Notes: generated by a model not told the origin, from the letters alone. A stretch of 36,086 bases of DNA from Verrucomicrobiota bacterium (GCA_018240025.1 JAFEGM010000047.1:1-36086), one strand, 5' to 3'; positions 25,801-34,700 are shown, counted from the first letter of the stretch. Numbers and translations are program-made.

Positions 25801-28800
25801 CGGCGATCAGCTGAGCCACCGCGACCGGGCAGGCGATGCCGAAGGAGGCCACGCATTCGGCGATCGTGCTGAGCAGGCTGAAGATGCTGGGCGAGTAGTT
25901 GCGGCCCGGATAGCCGCCCAGTCCGGCCGGCGTGGGCGTGAGGAGATCGAACGGCCGAGCCTCCGGCTGGAAGGGCGGGCCGGCGGAGAAGCCGACCGCA
26001 TCGTTGCCCGGCTGGCCGTAGTTCTGCGGCGGCGGCTGGTCGATCGGCGGCAGGCCTACGCCGATGGAGGCGATGAAGTTGTCGCGCGCCCGGCCCGCGC
26101 CCCCGCGGCCGCCGGTGCCGCTCTGCGGGTTGGCGGCACCGGCGATGGGACCGATCGCGGAAGCGCCGTCGGCGCCTTTCGCATCGACGATCCCATCGAT
26201 GACCACCGGGCCGGTCGAGGTGAAGTCGACGGCCCCGCGCACGACCAGGCGTCCGCCGGCCTGCACCACCACGGTCGAGTATCGCCGCGGCGTGGCATCG
26301 GCGACCGTGGCGGTCGCGCCGGCCGGCACGATGAACTCCGGCAACCCGCTGACTGTCAGCGGCAGCTCGGCGAACGCGCCGTTCGGCCGCACCAGCCGCA
26401 GGCGATACGTCCGCGTGCCGCTGTCGAACCCCGGCAGCGGCCGCACCTCCACGGTGAGACCGGCGCTGCTGCCGAGGGTGTAGAGCGTGTCGGGCACGAG
26501 ATCGTCGGTCAGATTTCCGGCCGCATCGCGCACCTCCACGGCGAGATCGGAGCTGAGGCCCGCGCCGAGCAGACGAACCGGCGTGCGGGCGCCCTCCTCG
26601 AGGGTGGACGGCTCGAGCGAATTCAGCGTCGGCGGAGTCGGCGGCGCTTTGGTCGTCGGCACCGGCTCATCGACCACGGGCACGCTGAAATGCAGGAGCG
26701 GCGCCAGCAGACGGTCGCCGGTGTCCATGACTTCGCCGAGCGTGCCTTCGTCGACGTAACCGCCCTTCTTGCCGGTGTAATAGACCACCGGCAGCAGCGT
26801 GCCGGGAGGATACGCGCGGGCCAGGGGAATGCGGACCGCGACCGGTCGGGTGAAGGTCGTGCCCGCAGGCCCGAGCTGGACCGCGCCGAGCACGCGGCGT
26901 CCGGCGCGGGGCGGCGGCAAGGCCGAGCCGGTGAGCGTGCGCACCGTGAGATCCGTGTTCGCCGCCAGCGCGCCCGGGAGCACCGACGCCGCCGAGCGCT
27001 GATCCTCCGAGACGACGCTGCCGCCGCGGGCCGCGAGAATGCGCGCCACGCCCGGCAGCGGCGCGGGCGGGACGATCTGCATGGTGGCCGAGGCGACCGT
27101 GGTGGCTTCGGCCGCGAGCGCGGCGGTGACCTGCACCTGGCCCGATTTCGGCACCGCGGCGGGTGCAGTGTAACGGCCGTTCGCGTCGACCGTGCCGACG
27201 CTCGCATTGCCCCCGCTGATCCCGTTGACGCGCCAAACCAGGCTGACATCCGCCCCGCGCGTGTAGGGCCGCGCATCGAAGCTGAGCGTCTGACCCACGG
27301 GCACCGTGGCGGAGGTCGGATCGAGCAGGATGCGCGCAGGGACCGTGAAGTTGGAGCTCGCCACGGCGGTGGAGCCGAAGGCATCGCGCACCACGAAGGG
27401 CCCGGTCAGCGCGCCTTCGGGAATGCGCACGAGGAGGCTGGGGCTGGTCGCGAGCACTTCGCAGGCGAGGCCGTTGAGTTCCACGAAGTAGGTCGCCCCG
27501 GGAGTGATCGGATTGCCGAAGATCGTCACTTCGGTGCCGGGTCCGCCGGTGGTGGGCGACGAGCCGAAGATGCCGAGCGGCGTGACCGCGCCGCCGAATT
27601 GCGGCACGCCGATCGAGGCCGTGACCGGGGCGCTGGCGTGGCCGTTGCGATCGAACAGCGTGACGGTCAGCCGGTACGTCGTGGGGCCGAAATTGAAGTC
27701 CTGCCGGATGTCGAAGGGCGCGAGCATGAGGCGTCCGCTGCTGCCGGTCAGCCCGAGCGCGGCGGCGTTCTCCTCGTAGGTGCGGGTGCCGACCGTGGGG
27801 TCCTCGAGCACGAGTCGGGCGCGGTCGACGTCGGCGTCGGGATCGGTGAATTGCAGCACGAAGCGCGGACGGACGTTGACCGTCGCGTTCTGCGGTCGCG
27901 TGTAGGAAGCGGCCTCCGGCGCGAGACTGACGATGACCGGCGCGGAGCCCGTCGCGGCGGCGCCGACCACATTGACCGTGAGCGGGACCGCTGCGCTCAA
28001 CAGGCCGGTGTGGTCGCGCAGGCGCACGGTCAGGTCGTTCGCGCCGAAGGGCAGCCCGTCCGTGCCGAGCGGGATCACGCCGTGCCCGCTGACGCCGGTC
28101 AGGGCCAGGCGGTCCGCCCCCAGCCGCGAGCTGGTGGCGCCGAGGGCGTTGGTGACGGAGAGCTCGACGGAATCGAGGTCGCCGTCGGGGTCCGCGAAAT
28201 CGAACTCGAGCACGCCGCCGGCACCGCGCGCCAGAGCCGCCGGGGCCTGCACGTTGCTGAGGACCGGGGCGGCCGGGGCGACGACCGTGCCGGTGAACGT
28301 CCAGCGCAGATTGGCGGGATTGAACGGCACGGTGCGATCCTGCCGGAACGAAAACGTGTCGGACGAAGTACCGACGCCGCGCACGAGGAGCGTGCCGACC
28401 GTCACCTGCCCGTCGACGATGGTGGTGGCTGCGGCATTGCTCGTGACGGTTCCGCCCACGCCGGTCAGACGCCGGGCCGTCGAGGTGCCCGAATTCCGCA
28501 GGCGGACGCGGTAGGTGTATTCGAAGAGCGTGCGGGTCACGCGCTGCTCGCCGACGAGTTCGTAGCCATCGACCGTGATTTCATCGAGCGGCGCGGCGAG
28601 GAGCAGGGCCGGCGCAGCCAGCGGCAGCAGCAGCAAGGCCCGGCGGCGGCGCGTGAGACCGAGCCAGAGCGCGCCGGCTGCGCCGAGCAGCGCGAGTGCG
28701 CCGGGCTCGGGAATCACGACCGTCGAGCCGGTCTGGAGCTGCTGGAGCAAGGTGCCGCTCGCATCGAACCGGTTGATGGAGAACGGCTGGCTGCCGGGTG

Positions 28801-29212
28801 TCGTGCCCGCGCCGCCCAGCCACAGAAACGAAACGGTGAACGGCTGCGCGACCGACGCCGCATTGACCAGCGCGAGGGCGTCGTAGAGCCCGTCGGCCGG
28901 CAGGGCAGGATCCGGCTGCAGCACGAGGAGATCCCAGCCGGGGACGGGCGGGGGAGACGATTGCAGCTGCGAGAATTGGATCGGCGAGAAGGCGATGGAG
29001 AAGCCTTCGTCGGCGTCGAAGGTGCCGCCGCTGACGGTGAAGGCGGCCTGCCAGAGGTCGCCGCTGCCGGTGTCCGGGAGATCGGTGAAGGTCGTCTGAA
29101 TCTGGAAGTTCTGTGCGGTCACGCTGGCGGGGCGCGCGCAGCCCAGCAGGACGAGCAGGAGCAAGGGCAAGAGCAACCGCCGCTCCAATGAGGCAAAGGA
29201 CGAACGCTGCAT
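22811..29212 (-). CDS. Giant multidomain surface protein with internal PEP-CTERM, Ig/IPT, TSP3 and FG-GAP repeats, 2133 aa
   Basis: ATG 29212 opens a signal peptide (LERRLLLPLLLLVLLGC, lipobox-like). Residues ~35-165 resemble an ordinary small PEP-CTERM protein and end in a complete tail at ~167-190 (IPEPGALALLGAAGALWL, then RRRR). The frame does not stop there: a second hydrophobic stretch follows at once (ALLLLPLAAPALLLAAPL). Later parts are repeated beta domains (~200-640), an IPT/TIG-like domain (IFGSSPTTGGPGTEVTIFG), an Ig-like domain (VPVGQTLSFDARPY), and Gly-rich segments with runs of eight or nine Gly. Four thrombospondin-type-3 calcium loops follow at ~1433-1515 (DSDGDGLADEDEALLGTDP and relatives). 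FG-GAP/VCBS repeats occupy ~1775-2120 (ADFDGDGRLDLLLV, ADFNGDGLPDLVAD), as in adhesins and lectin-like propellers. The protein is probably extracellular and calcium-stabilised. A second start at TTG 28636 is possible if this is really two genes. Confidence 0.85.
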   Translation of the reverse strand: MQRSSFASLERRLLLPLLLLVLLGCARPASVTAQNFQIQTTFTDLPDTGSGDLWQAAFTVSGGTFDADEGFSIAFSPIQFSQLQSSPPPVPGWDLLVLQPDPALPADGLYDALALVNAASVAQPFTVSFLWLGGAGTTPGSQPFSINRFDASGTLLQQLQTGSTVVIPEPGALALLGAAGALWLGLTRRRRALLLLPLAAPALLLAAPLDEITVDGYELVGEQRVTRTLFEYTYRVRLRNSGTSTARRLTGVGGTVTSNAAATTIVDGQVTVGTLLVRGVGTSSDTFSFRQDRTVPFNPANLRWTFTGTVVAPAAPVLSNVQAPAALARGAGGVLEFDFADPDGDLDSVELSVTNALGATSSRLGADRLALTGVSGHGVIPLGTDGLPFGANDLTVRLRDHTGLLSAAVPLTVNVVGAAATGSAPVIVSLAPEAASYTRPQNATVNVRPRFVLQFTDPDADVDRARLVLEDPTVGTRTYEENAAALGLTGSSGRLMLAPFDIRQDFNFGPTTYRLTVTLFDRNGHASAPVTASIGVPQFGGAVTPLGIFGSSPTTGGPGTEVTIFGNPITPGATYFVELNGLACEVLATSPSLLVRIPEGALTGPFVVRDAFGSTAVASSNFTVPARILLDPTSATVPVGQTLSFDARPYTRGADVSLVWRVNGISGGNASVGTVDANGRYTAPAAVPKSGQVQVTAALAAEATTVASATMQIVPPAPLPGVARILAARGGSVVSEDQRSAASVLPGALAANTDLTVRTLTGSALPPPRAGRRVLGAVQLGPAGTTFTRPVAVRIPLARAYPPGTLLPVVYYTGKKGGYVDEGTLGEVMDTGDRLLAPLLHFSVPVVDEPVPTTKAPPTPPTLNSLEPSTLEEGARTPVRLLGAGLSSDLAVEVRDAAGNLTDDLVPDTLYTLGSSAGLTVEVRPLPGFDSGTRTYRLRLVRPNGAFAELPLTVSGLPEFIVPAGATATVADATPRRYSTVVVQAGGRLVVRGAVDFTSTGPVVIDGIVDAKGADGASAIGPIAGAANPQSGTGGRGGAGRARDNFIASIGVGLPPIDQPPPQNYGQPGNDAVGFSAGPPFQPEARPFDLLTPTPAGLGGYPGRNYSPSIFSLLSTIAECVASFGIACPVAVAQLIAEVNDALDAFNGGTAGLRGLAAVNASPLGAVGGGGGGGGGRIELSVPIPFLGDVAFNIIGGGGGAGGEGGSGVRLTSLGSIRLGTPNALIDARGGNGGNGARNGTIEVATSFLFVTVDRSVVSTDAPVSPGGGGGGGRSGQIALSATGGIYTSGPDQLRQGGGRGGLGGVTFINPNNNRLDEGYRIDSASDANGTRRIQFAQSTFDPSALTSRAVGRSIVTVQSEPTYDAGTRFIEISGEQPNQRRTAFAFYNANSGTYRANIVLFPGFNTLDERVPGGGSVFPAGLRPRMLAIFQDSDGDGLADEDEALLGTDPNNPDTDGDGLSDGDEVAFGSNPLLRDTDGDGLSDGSERLAGTNPNSPDTDGDGFFDGVEVFLGSDPLRASSVPTSIPAGTLFGASTAVNGSFLTLLNPASGTDVGLLGRPNSGLGFGLAFDETTALYTANFDRLALYRPLSLQSTPIGPFGQAGGTPLRTVTLAYHPVERQLYGIELGPSPDFAPTAQLLRIDPRTGAASRVGTPGARTLHALAFRRDGVLLATVAGPAGSDVLIELNPATGAVVRDIGPLGLGPVFGLALTRQDVLYGTLPFGDVTSRLLTIDAATGAATQGPLIARTVFDLSVFPCAAPCLAAPVASAQSAPPLNSIALAAADFDGDGNPDIVQLGSDQLGAENLEIRPGLGNGRFGAGQRLPLPGIQITPVGNAVATADFNGDGLPDLVADNAAFTENGFIVYLSNAAAPGTFQAGQRVADNRLRGAPVIASFNPLDDARADLAGRQSDGRIRLLLNDGSGGFTAGALVGGFSVQAFAAADYNGDGAADLLLLDSSASGALLVYLNDGRGNFNTAPLSVPLSVSTDAATQLLVADFDGDGRLDLLLVASLNGTENLVLLRQTSAGVFGPPLPFPFQRFISPLSLVVADLTGDGLPDVAFLSRSPGSFDRELRVYVGDREAGLRLAATQPAFNANGLAVADFDRDGRPDIVAGTTGNPATLLYFRTEPSF

Positions 29213-29231
29213 GCTCCGAAGCTGCCGGAGC
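29213..29231 (-). promoter_or_regulatory. Leader hairpin touching the giant gene's start codon
   Basis: On the coding strand, GCTCCG-gcagctt-CGGAGC (perfect 6-bp stem, 7-nt loop) ends at the base before the ATG at 29212. If present in the mRNA it would fold directly against the start codon and could limit ribosome access. Confidence 0.4.
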
Positions 29232-29245
29232 CCCCGTTCGTCGAC

Positions 29246-29284
29246 GTCTCGTTTTGCGAGAATGATTTCCCGTTTTGCGAGAAT
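29246..29284 (-). promoter_or_regulatory. Two direct, near-palindromic repeats 21 bp apart: candidate operator for the giant gene
   Basis: CGTTTTGCGAGAAT occurs twice (29250-29263 and 29271-29284), start to start exactly 21 bp, or two helical turns. Each copy sits in an imperfect palindrome of the form TTCTCGTTTTGCGAGAA with one mismatch. The sites lie in the 81-bp gap between the upstream regulator's stop codon (29294) and the giant gene's ATG (29212). Direct repeats at 21-bp spacing are how AraC-family dimers commonly bind DNA, and the regulator next door has an AraC-type HTH. The link is inference. Confidence 0.55.
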
Positions 29285-29293
29285 CCGCCGGGC

Positions 29294-30085
29294 CTAGTCA
29301 GACGGCCGGTCCGGCGACTTTTCCGCCTCCGAAGAGGTGCTGCCGGATTCCCCGCAGGCCAGCAGCAGCGCCTGCAGCAGCTCGCCCGAGCGGTGGAAGG
29401 CGCCATGGGCGGAGGCGCGTTCGGCGCGATGCCGCAGGCGGGCGTCGGCGTCCCCGGTGTAGAAGAAGAAGGGCACGCGCAGGTTCTGGCGGCGCAGCTC
29501 GCGCAGCAGATCCCAGCCCGACTCGTGCGCGCGCCCGCGGTGGATGTCCGAGATGATCAGGTCGAACGAGGCGTGTTCGAGCGCGCGCAGCGCGGAGCGA
29601 TTGTCCGTGTAGGCGTCGGTGAACAGCCCGCGCGTGGCCAGCAGCCGGCGTTCGGCCAGGTTGTTGAGCGGCTGGTCGTCGATCCAAAGCACGTGCAGCA
29701 CCGGAGCCTGGCTGGACTCCGCAGGCGGGAGCGGCGCGGCGGCCCGGAAGGCCGCGGGGGATTGGCCCACGAAGCGACGGAAAGCCGCGTAGAAGCGGGA
29801 GAGCGACTGGAAGCCCGAGGTCAGGGCCACATCGAGCACGGTGGCGTCGGTCGTGCGCAGGAGCAGCTGTGCCTGCGCCACCCGCCGCCGCGCCAGGGCT
29901 TCGACCAGCGGCCGGCCGCGCAGATCTCGGAAGAGGGCGGAGGCATACTGCGGATGCACGCCGGCCGCGCGCGCGACCTGCGGGACGTCGATGTCCTCGG
30001 CGTAATGCTCCGCCAGGAAACGTTCCATCCGCTCCACGCGGTGTTCGTTCCGCAGGGACGCTCTGCCTCGCCGGGACTCGCCCAT
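29294..30085 (-). CDS. AraC-type HTH regulator with C-terminal receiver-like domain, 263 aa
   Basis: Starts at ATG 30085 (MGESRRGRASLRNEHRVERM); a TTG five codons upstream is the alternative. Residues ~15-115 are an AraC-type double helix-turn-helix: VPQVARAAGVHPQYASALFR, then TVLDVALTSGFQSLSRFYAA and FRRFVGQSPAAFR. Residues ~128-245 look like a response-regulator receiver: acidic pair Asp136-Asp137 in HVLWIDDQPL, phospho-acceptor Asp180 in FDLIISDIHRG, and Thr210 in FFFYTGD. The conserved Lys that normally follows is replaced (AFHRSGEL, around 231-233), so phosphorylation may be abnormal. The order, DNA-binding domain first and receiver last, is the reverse of most response regulators. No histidine kinase gene is in the window. 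It lies upstream of the giant surface-protein gene on the same strand, with the 21-bp direct repeats in between. Confidence 0.85.
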   Translation of the reverse strand: MGESRRGRASLRNEHRVERMERFLAEHYAEDIDVPQVARAAGVHPQYASALFRDLRGRPLVEALARRRVAQAQLLLRTTDATVLDVALTSGFQSLSRFYAAFRRFVGQSPAAFRAAAPLPPAESSQAPVLHVLWIDDQPLNNLAERRLLATRGLFTDAYTDNRSALRALEHASFDLIISDIHRGRAHESGWDLLRELRRQNLRVPFFFYTGDADARLRHRAERASAHGAFHRSGELLQALLLACGESGSTSSEAEKSPDRPSD

Positions 30086-30136
30086 CCCGACAGTGTGCAA
30101 GAAATATCGCGGCGAGGAAAGCCCGAAATCAGGCCG

Positions 30137-30376
30137 CTATTTCACCACGAGTCGCAGCAGGTAGAGCAGCAGGCAGGCACCCAAAAAGGCGCAGAGCAGG
30201 GAACCGATCAGGCCGCCGAAGCTGATGCCCAGAACGCCGAAGATCCAACCGCCGAAGACGGAACCCACGACCCCGACGATCAGATTGCCCAGCACGCCAA
30301 AGCTCCGTCCGCGCATCACCTGCCCGGCCAGAAATCCGGCCAGCAGGCCGACGAGGATGAAGAAGACCCAGTGCAT
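30137..30376 (-). CDS. GlsB/YeaQ/YmgE-family small membrane protein, 79 aa
   Basis: ATG 30376 gives MHWVFFILVGLLAGFLAGQV. The typical family pattern is present: a first helix with GLLAGFLAG, a short basic turn (MRGRSFG), then a glycine-rich helix (LGNLIVGVVGSVFGGWIFGV) and a last hydrophobic helix ending LLYLLRLVVK. The length matches the family (about 80-90 aa). These are Gly-zipper inner-membrane proteins (transglycosylase-associated family) linked to general stress in other bacteria; no biochemical function is established. It is 51 bp upstream of the AraC/receiver gene on the same strand, so the two may form a stress-regulated unit. It is divergent from the RND adaptor gene. Confidence 0.88.
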   Translation of the reverse strand: MHWVFFILVGLLAGFLAGQVMRGRSFGVLGNLIVGVVGSVFGGWIFGVLGISFGGLIGSLLCAFLGACLLLYLLRLVVK

Positions 30377-30523
30377 GGCGGGGTTGTCCCATGGAGGGCG
30401 GGGCGGCTTCAATCGTATCTCGGCTGGCACCGCGCGTCGGGCCGGGCCTCACAGACGCCGATCTCCGATCCTTCCAGAATGGTAACTATCAACGGGCCTG
30501 AAACAGGCTAACGAACCCGACGC

Positions 30524-31705
30524 ATGAAGCCCCTTCGTTTGCTGTCCTTGGGTGCGGCAGTGGTCGTTCTCGCCTGGTTCGGGTGGCAATGGCAGCACTC
30601 CGCCAAGGCGCCGACGTCGAGCCGACCGCGCGCCGTGTCGGTCGCGGTGGCCGAAACCAAGGCGGCCGATCTGCCGGTCTGGTTGAGCGGGCTCGGCAAC
30701 GTCGCGGCGAATCAATCCATCACGATCCGTCCGCGGGTGAGCGGCGAGTTGCAATCGGTCGCCTTCGAGGAAGGCCAGCCCGTGCAGAAGGGCCAGGTGC
30801 TGGCGCAGATCGATCCGCGCCCCTACCAGGCCGCGCTCGATCAGGCGTTGGCGCAGCAGGCGCAGGACGAGGCGAAGCTGGCCAACGACCGGCGCGAGTT
30901 CGACCGCATCCGCGGGCTCGTGGCCACGAACACCGAGAGCAAGCAGCAGCTCGATCAGCGCGCCGGCACGCTGGCGCAGTCGGCCGCCGCGGCCAAGGCC
31001 AGCCAGGCGATGGTCGATAACGCCAGGCTGCAGCTCGAATTCACCACCGTTCGCGCGCCCATCGACGGCGTGACCGGCGTGCGGCTGGTCGACGCCGGCA
31101 ATCTCGTCACCGCCAGCCAGACCAACGGACTGGTCGTGCTGACGCAGACGCGGCCCATCGCGGTGGTCTTCACCGTGCCGCAGTCGACGCTCCCGGCCAT
31201 TCGCCGCGGCCAGGCGCGCGACGGCCAGGCGCTTCCGGTCGAGGCGTTGAGCGAGACGGGCGAGGTGCTGGCGCGGGGCCAGCTGCAGCTGGTCGACAAC
31301 CAGATCGATCTCAGCACCGGCACGCTCCGGCTGAAGGCGCTCTTCCCGAACGACGATCTCGCGCTTTGGCCCGGGCAGTTCGTCAATGCGCGGGTCCTCG
31401 TCGAGACGCTCAACCAGGCGCTGGTTGTGCCGGCCGAGGCGATTCAGCCGGGGCTGAAGGGGCCGTTCGTCTATCGCGTGAAGAGCGACTCCACCGTCGA
31501 GGTGCGACAGGTGAAGCCCGGCCCGACGGTGCAGGGCGTCACGGTCGTGACGGCGGGGCTCGCGCTGGGGGATCGCGTGGTGCGCGACGGACAAAACAAG
31601 CTCCAGCCCGGGGCGCGGGTGGAGATCGTCAAAAATGCCGGCGAGACGGACGCGGTGCTCGGTTCCGCCAACGACGGCCGGCCCGGCACCGCCGCCACGC
31701 CATGA
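30524..31705 (+). CDS. RND efflux periplasmic adaptor (membrane fusion protein), 393 aa
   Basis: Links an inner-membrane RND pump to an outer-membrane channel. ATG 30524 gives MKPLRLLSLGAAVVVLAWFG, one N-terminal membrane anchor without a lipobox. The lipoyl/barrel-sandwich half-motifs SITIRPRVSGELQSVAFEEG and QPVQKGQVLAQIDPRPYQAA flank an alpha-hairpin (~residues 105-165, Gln/Ala-rich). LEFTTVRAPIDGVTGVRLVD returns into the barrel, followed by beta-barrel and membrane-proximal domains (LALGDRVVRDGQNKLQPG). It is MdtA/AcrA-like in length and layout. It overlaps the pump gene by 4 bp (ATGA), so translational coupling is likely. No TolC-type channel gene is in the window. The start has no clear Shine-Dalgarno site. 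Confidence 0.93.
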   Translation: MKPLRLLSLGAAVVVLAWFGWQWQHSAKAPTSSRPRAVSVAVAETKAADLPVWLSGLGNVAANQSITIRPRVSGELQSVAFEEGQPVQKGQVLAQIDPRPYQAALDQALAQQAQDEAKLANDRREFDRIRGLVATNTESKQQLDQRAGTLAQSAAAAKASQAMVDNARLQLEFTTVRAPIDGVTGVRLVDAGNLVTASQTNGLVVLTQTRPIAVVFTVPQSTLPAIRRGQARDGQALPVEALSETGEVLARGQLQLVDNQIDLSTGTLRLKALFPNDDLALWPGQFVNARVLVETLNQALVVPAEAIQPGLKGPFVYRVKSDSTVEVRQVKPGPTVQGVTVVTAGLALGDRVVRDGQNKLQPGARVEIVKNAGETDAVLGSANDGRPGTAATP

Positions 31706-34700
31706 GCCTCTCCGAGCCCTTCATCCGGCGGCCGATCGCGACGACGTTGCTGACGATCGGCCTCTTCCTGGCCGGGTTGATCGCCTTCCCGCTGCTGCCG
31801 GTCGCGCCGCTGCCGCAGGTGGAATTCCCCACGCTGCAGGTTTCGGCCGCGCTGCCCGGCGCCAGTCCGGAGACGATGGCCTCGTCGGTGGCGACGCCGC
31901 TGGAAAACCAGCTCGCGCAGATCGCCGGCGTCACGCAGATGTCCTCCAGCTCCACCCTCGGGAGCACCAACATCACCATCCAGTTCGACCTCGGGGTGCA
32001 GCTGAATGCGGCCGCGCAGGAGGTACAGGCGGCCATCAATGCGGCCGCCGGCCAGCTGCCGCCGGAGCTGCCCAGCCCGCCGACCTACCGCAAGGTCAAT
32101 CCGGCCGATGCGCCCGTCGTGATCATGCGGGTGACGTCCGAGGTCCTACCGATCACGGCCGTCACCGACTTCGCCAACAACGTCGTCGCTCAGCAGATCT
32201 CGCAGCTGCCGGGCATCGCGCAGGTGCTGGTCAACGGCCAGCAAAAGCCGGCCGTGCGCGTGCAGGTCGATCCCACCAAACTCGCAGCCCTCGGCCTCGG
32301 CATGGAGGAGGTACGCACGGCGTTGGCCGGCGCCACGGTCAACACGCCCAAAGGTAACCTCGAAGGCGCGCGCCAAAGTCTGGCCATCTACGCCAACGAC
32401 CAGCTCACGGCTGCCGCGCCGTACAACGACGTCGTGATCGCCTATCGCAACGGCGCACCAATCCGCGTGCGCGACATCGGCACCGCGCTCGACGGTGCGG
32501 AGAATGCGCGCGCCGCGGCCTGGGTCGACGGTCAGCGCGGGCTCGGGCTCATCGTCTTCAAACAGGCCGATGCCAACGTCATCGAGACCGTCGGCCGCAT
32601 CCGCGCTTTGCTGCCGGCGTTGCAGGCGGCCGTCCCACCGGCCGTGCACGTCGAGATCATGATGGATCGCACGCGCACCATCCGGGCCTCGGTCGCGGAG
32701 GTGCAGCTGCATCTCGTCCTGACCATGGTGCTGGTCACGCTGGTGGTGTTTCTCTTCCTGCGCGATCTGCGCGCCACGCTCATCTCCAGCGTGGTCGTGC
32801 CGGTCTCCATCGTCGCGACCTTCGGCGTGATGTACCTGCTCGGGTTCAGCCTGAACAATCTCTCGCTCATGGCGCTGACCATCGCGGTGGGCTTCGTCAT
32901 CGACGACGCCATTGTCATGCTGGAGAACATCTACCGGCACATCGAGGAGGGCATGCCGGCGCGCGATGCCGCCTTCAAGGGCGCGGCGGAAATCGGCTTC
33001 ACGATTCTCTCGATCACCGTCTCGCTCGTGGCCGTCTTCATTCCCGTGCTGCTGATGGGCGGGATCATCGGTCGGCTCTTCCGCGAGTTCGCGGTCACGG
33101 TCACCGTCGCGGTGCTCGTCTCCGCCTTCGTCTCGCTGACCTGCGTGCCGATGCTCGGGTCGCTCTTCCTGCGCGCCCACGCCGCCGCGCGCGCCGGCTC
33201 GTGGAAGGCGCGGCTCGATGCGGTGCTGGAAGGTTCGCTCGCGTGGATGGAGGCGACGTACCGGCGCGGGCTGCAGCTCATCCTGCGGCATCAGACGCTC
33301 ACGCTGCTCTCTCTCGTGGTCACGTTCGCCCTGACCGCGCTGCTTTTCGTGCGCATGCCGAAGGGGTTCTTCCCGCAGCAGGATACCGGCTTTCTCACGC
33401 TCTCCATCGAAGGCCCGCCCGACATCTCGTTCCAGGCGCTCAGTGCGCGGGTGGAGCGCATCAACGCCATCCTGCAGGCCGATCCCGCGGTGGAGCATTT
33501 CATGACCTCGATCGGCACGGGTCGCGGCGGCGGCAGTCAGAACGTGGCCCGCGGCTTCATGTCGCTGAAGCCGCGCGAGGAACGCGAGCCGGCGCCGGTG
33601 GTGATGGCGCGACTGCGGCAGAAGGGCTCATCGATCCCCGGCCTGACCCTCTACCCGCAGGCGCGGCAGGACCTGAACATCGGCGGCATCGCCTCGAAGA
33701 CGCAGTACCAGTACACCCTGCGCGACGTCAGCTCGGAGGTGCTCAATGCCTGGGCTCCGCGGTTGCTCGCCAAACTGCAGGAGCTGCCGCAGCTGCGCGA
33801 CGTCACGTCCGATCAGGAGTCGGCTGCGCTTGCGGTCAGCGTCGTGATCGACCGCTCGGCGGCCTCCCGCTTCGGCATCCAGGCCGACGCCATCAACCGC
33901 GCGCTCTACAATGCCTTCGGTCAGCGGCAGATCACGCAGTTCTATACGGACGTCAGTCAGTATAAGGTGATTATCGAGGTCCCACCCGAGCTGCAGGCCG
34001 ATCCGGCCACGTTCGACAAGCTCTTCCTGTCCTCGCCCGTGACCGGTCGGCAGGTGCCGCTTTCCTCGCTGATCCGGCTCGATCCGCGCGCCACGCGGCC
34101 GCTTTCGATCAATCACCTCGGCCAGTACCCGTCGGTCACCATTTCCTTCAACCTCGCGCCCGACTTCTCCCTCGGTCAGGCGGTGGAACTCATTCGCCAG
34201 ACCAGCGAGGCGCTCGGCCTGCCCGCCAGCACGACCGGCAGTTTTCAAGGCACGGCGCAGGCCTTCGAGGATTCGCTCCGCTCGCAGCCGCTCTTGATCC
34301 TGGCGGCGGTGGTCGCGATCTACCTGATCCTCGGCATGCTCTATGAGAGCTTCATCCATCCGCTGACGATTCTCTCGACGCTGCCCTCGGCCGGCCTCGG
34401 CGCGCTGCTCACGCTGCTGGCCTTCGGCTACGATCTCAGCGTCATCGGCATCATCGGCATCCTGCTGCTCATCGGCATCGTGAAGAAGAACGCCATCATG
34501 GTGATCGACTTTGCCCTCGAGGCCCAGCGCGAGCGCGGTCAGGGCGCGGCCGAAGCCGTGGAGGAGGCGTGCCTGAAACGCTTTCGCCCCATCATGATGA
34601 CCACCCTCGCCGCCATGATCGGCGGCATCCCGCTCGCGCTCGGCCACGGCGACGGCTCCGAACTTCGCCAGCCGCTCGGCTTCGCCATCGTGGGCGGACT

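Noticed and set aside
22580..29191. A plus-strand open frame of about 2,200 codons opposite the giant surface-protein gene
   Set aside because: It is entirely antisense to a protein with clear domains. Its translation is Arg/Glu/Gly/Ala-rich with no recognisable domain, and GC-rich codon bias on one strand commonly keeps an opposite frame open. Its length is striking but not evidence of coding.
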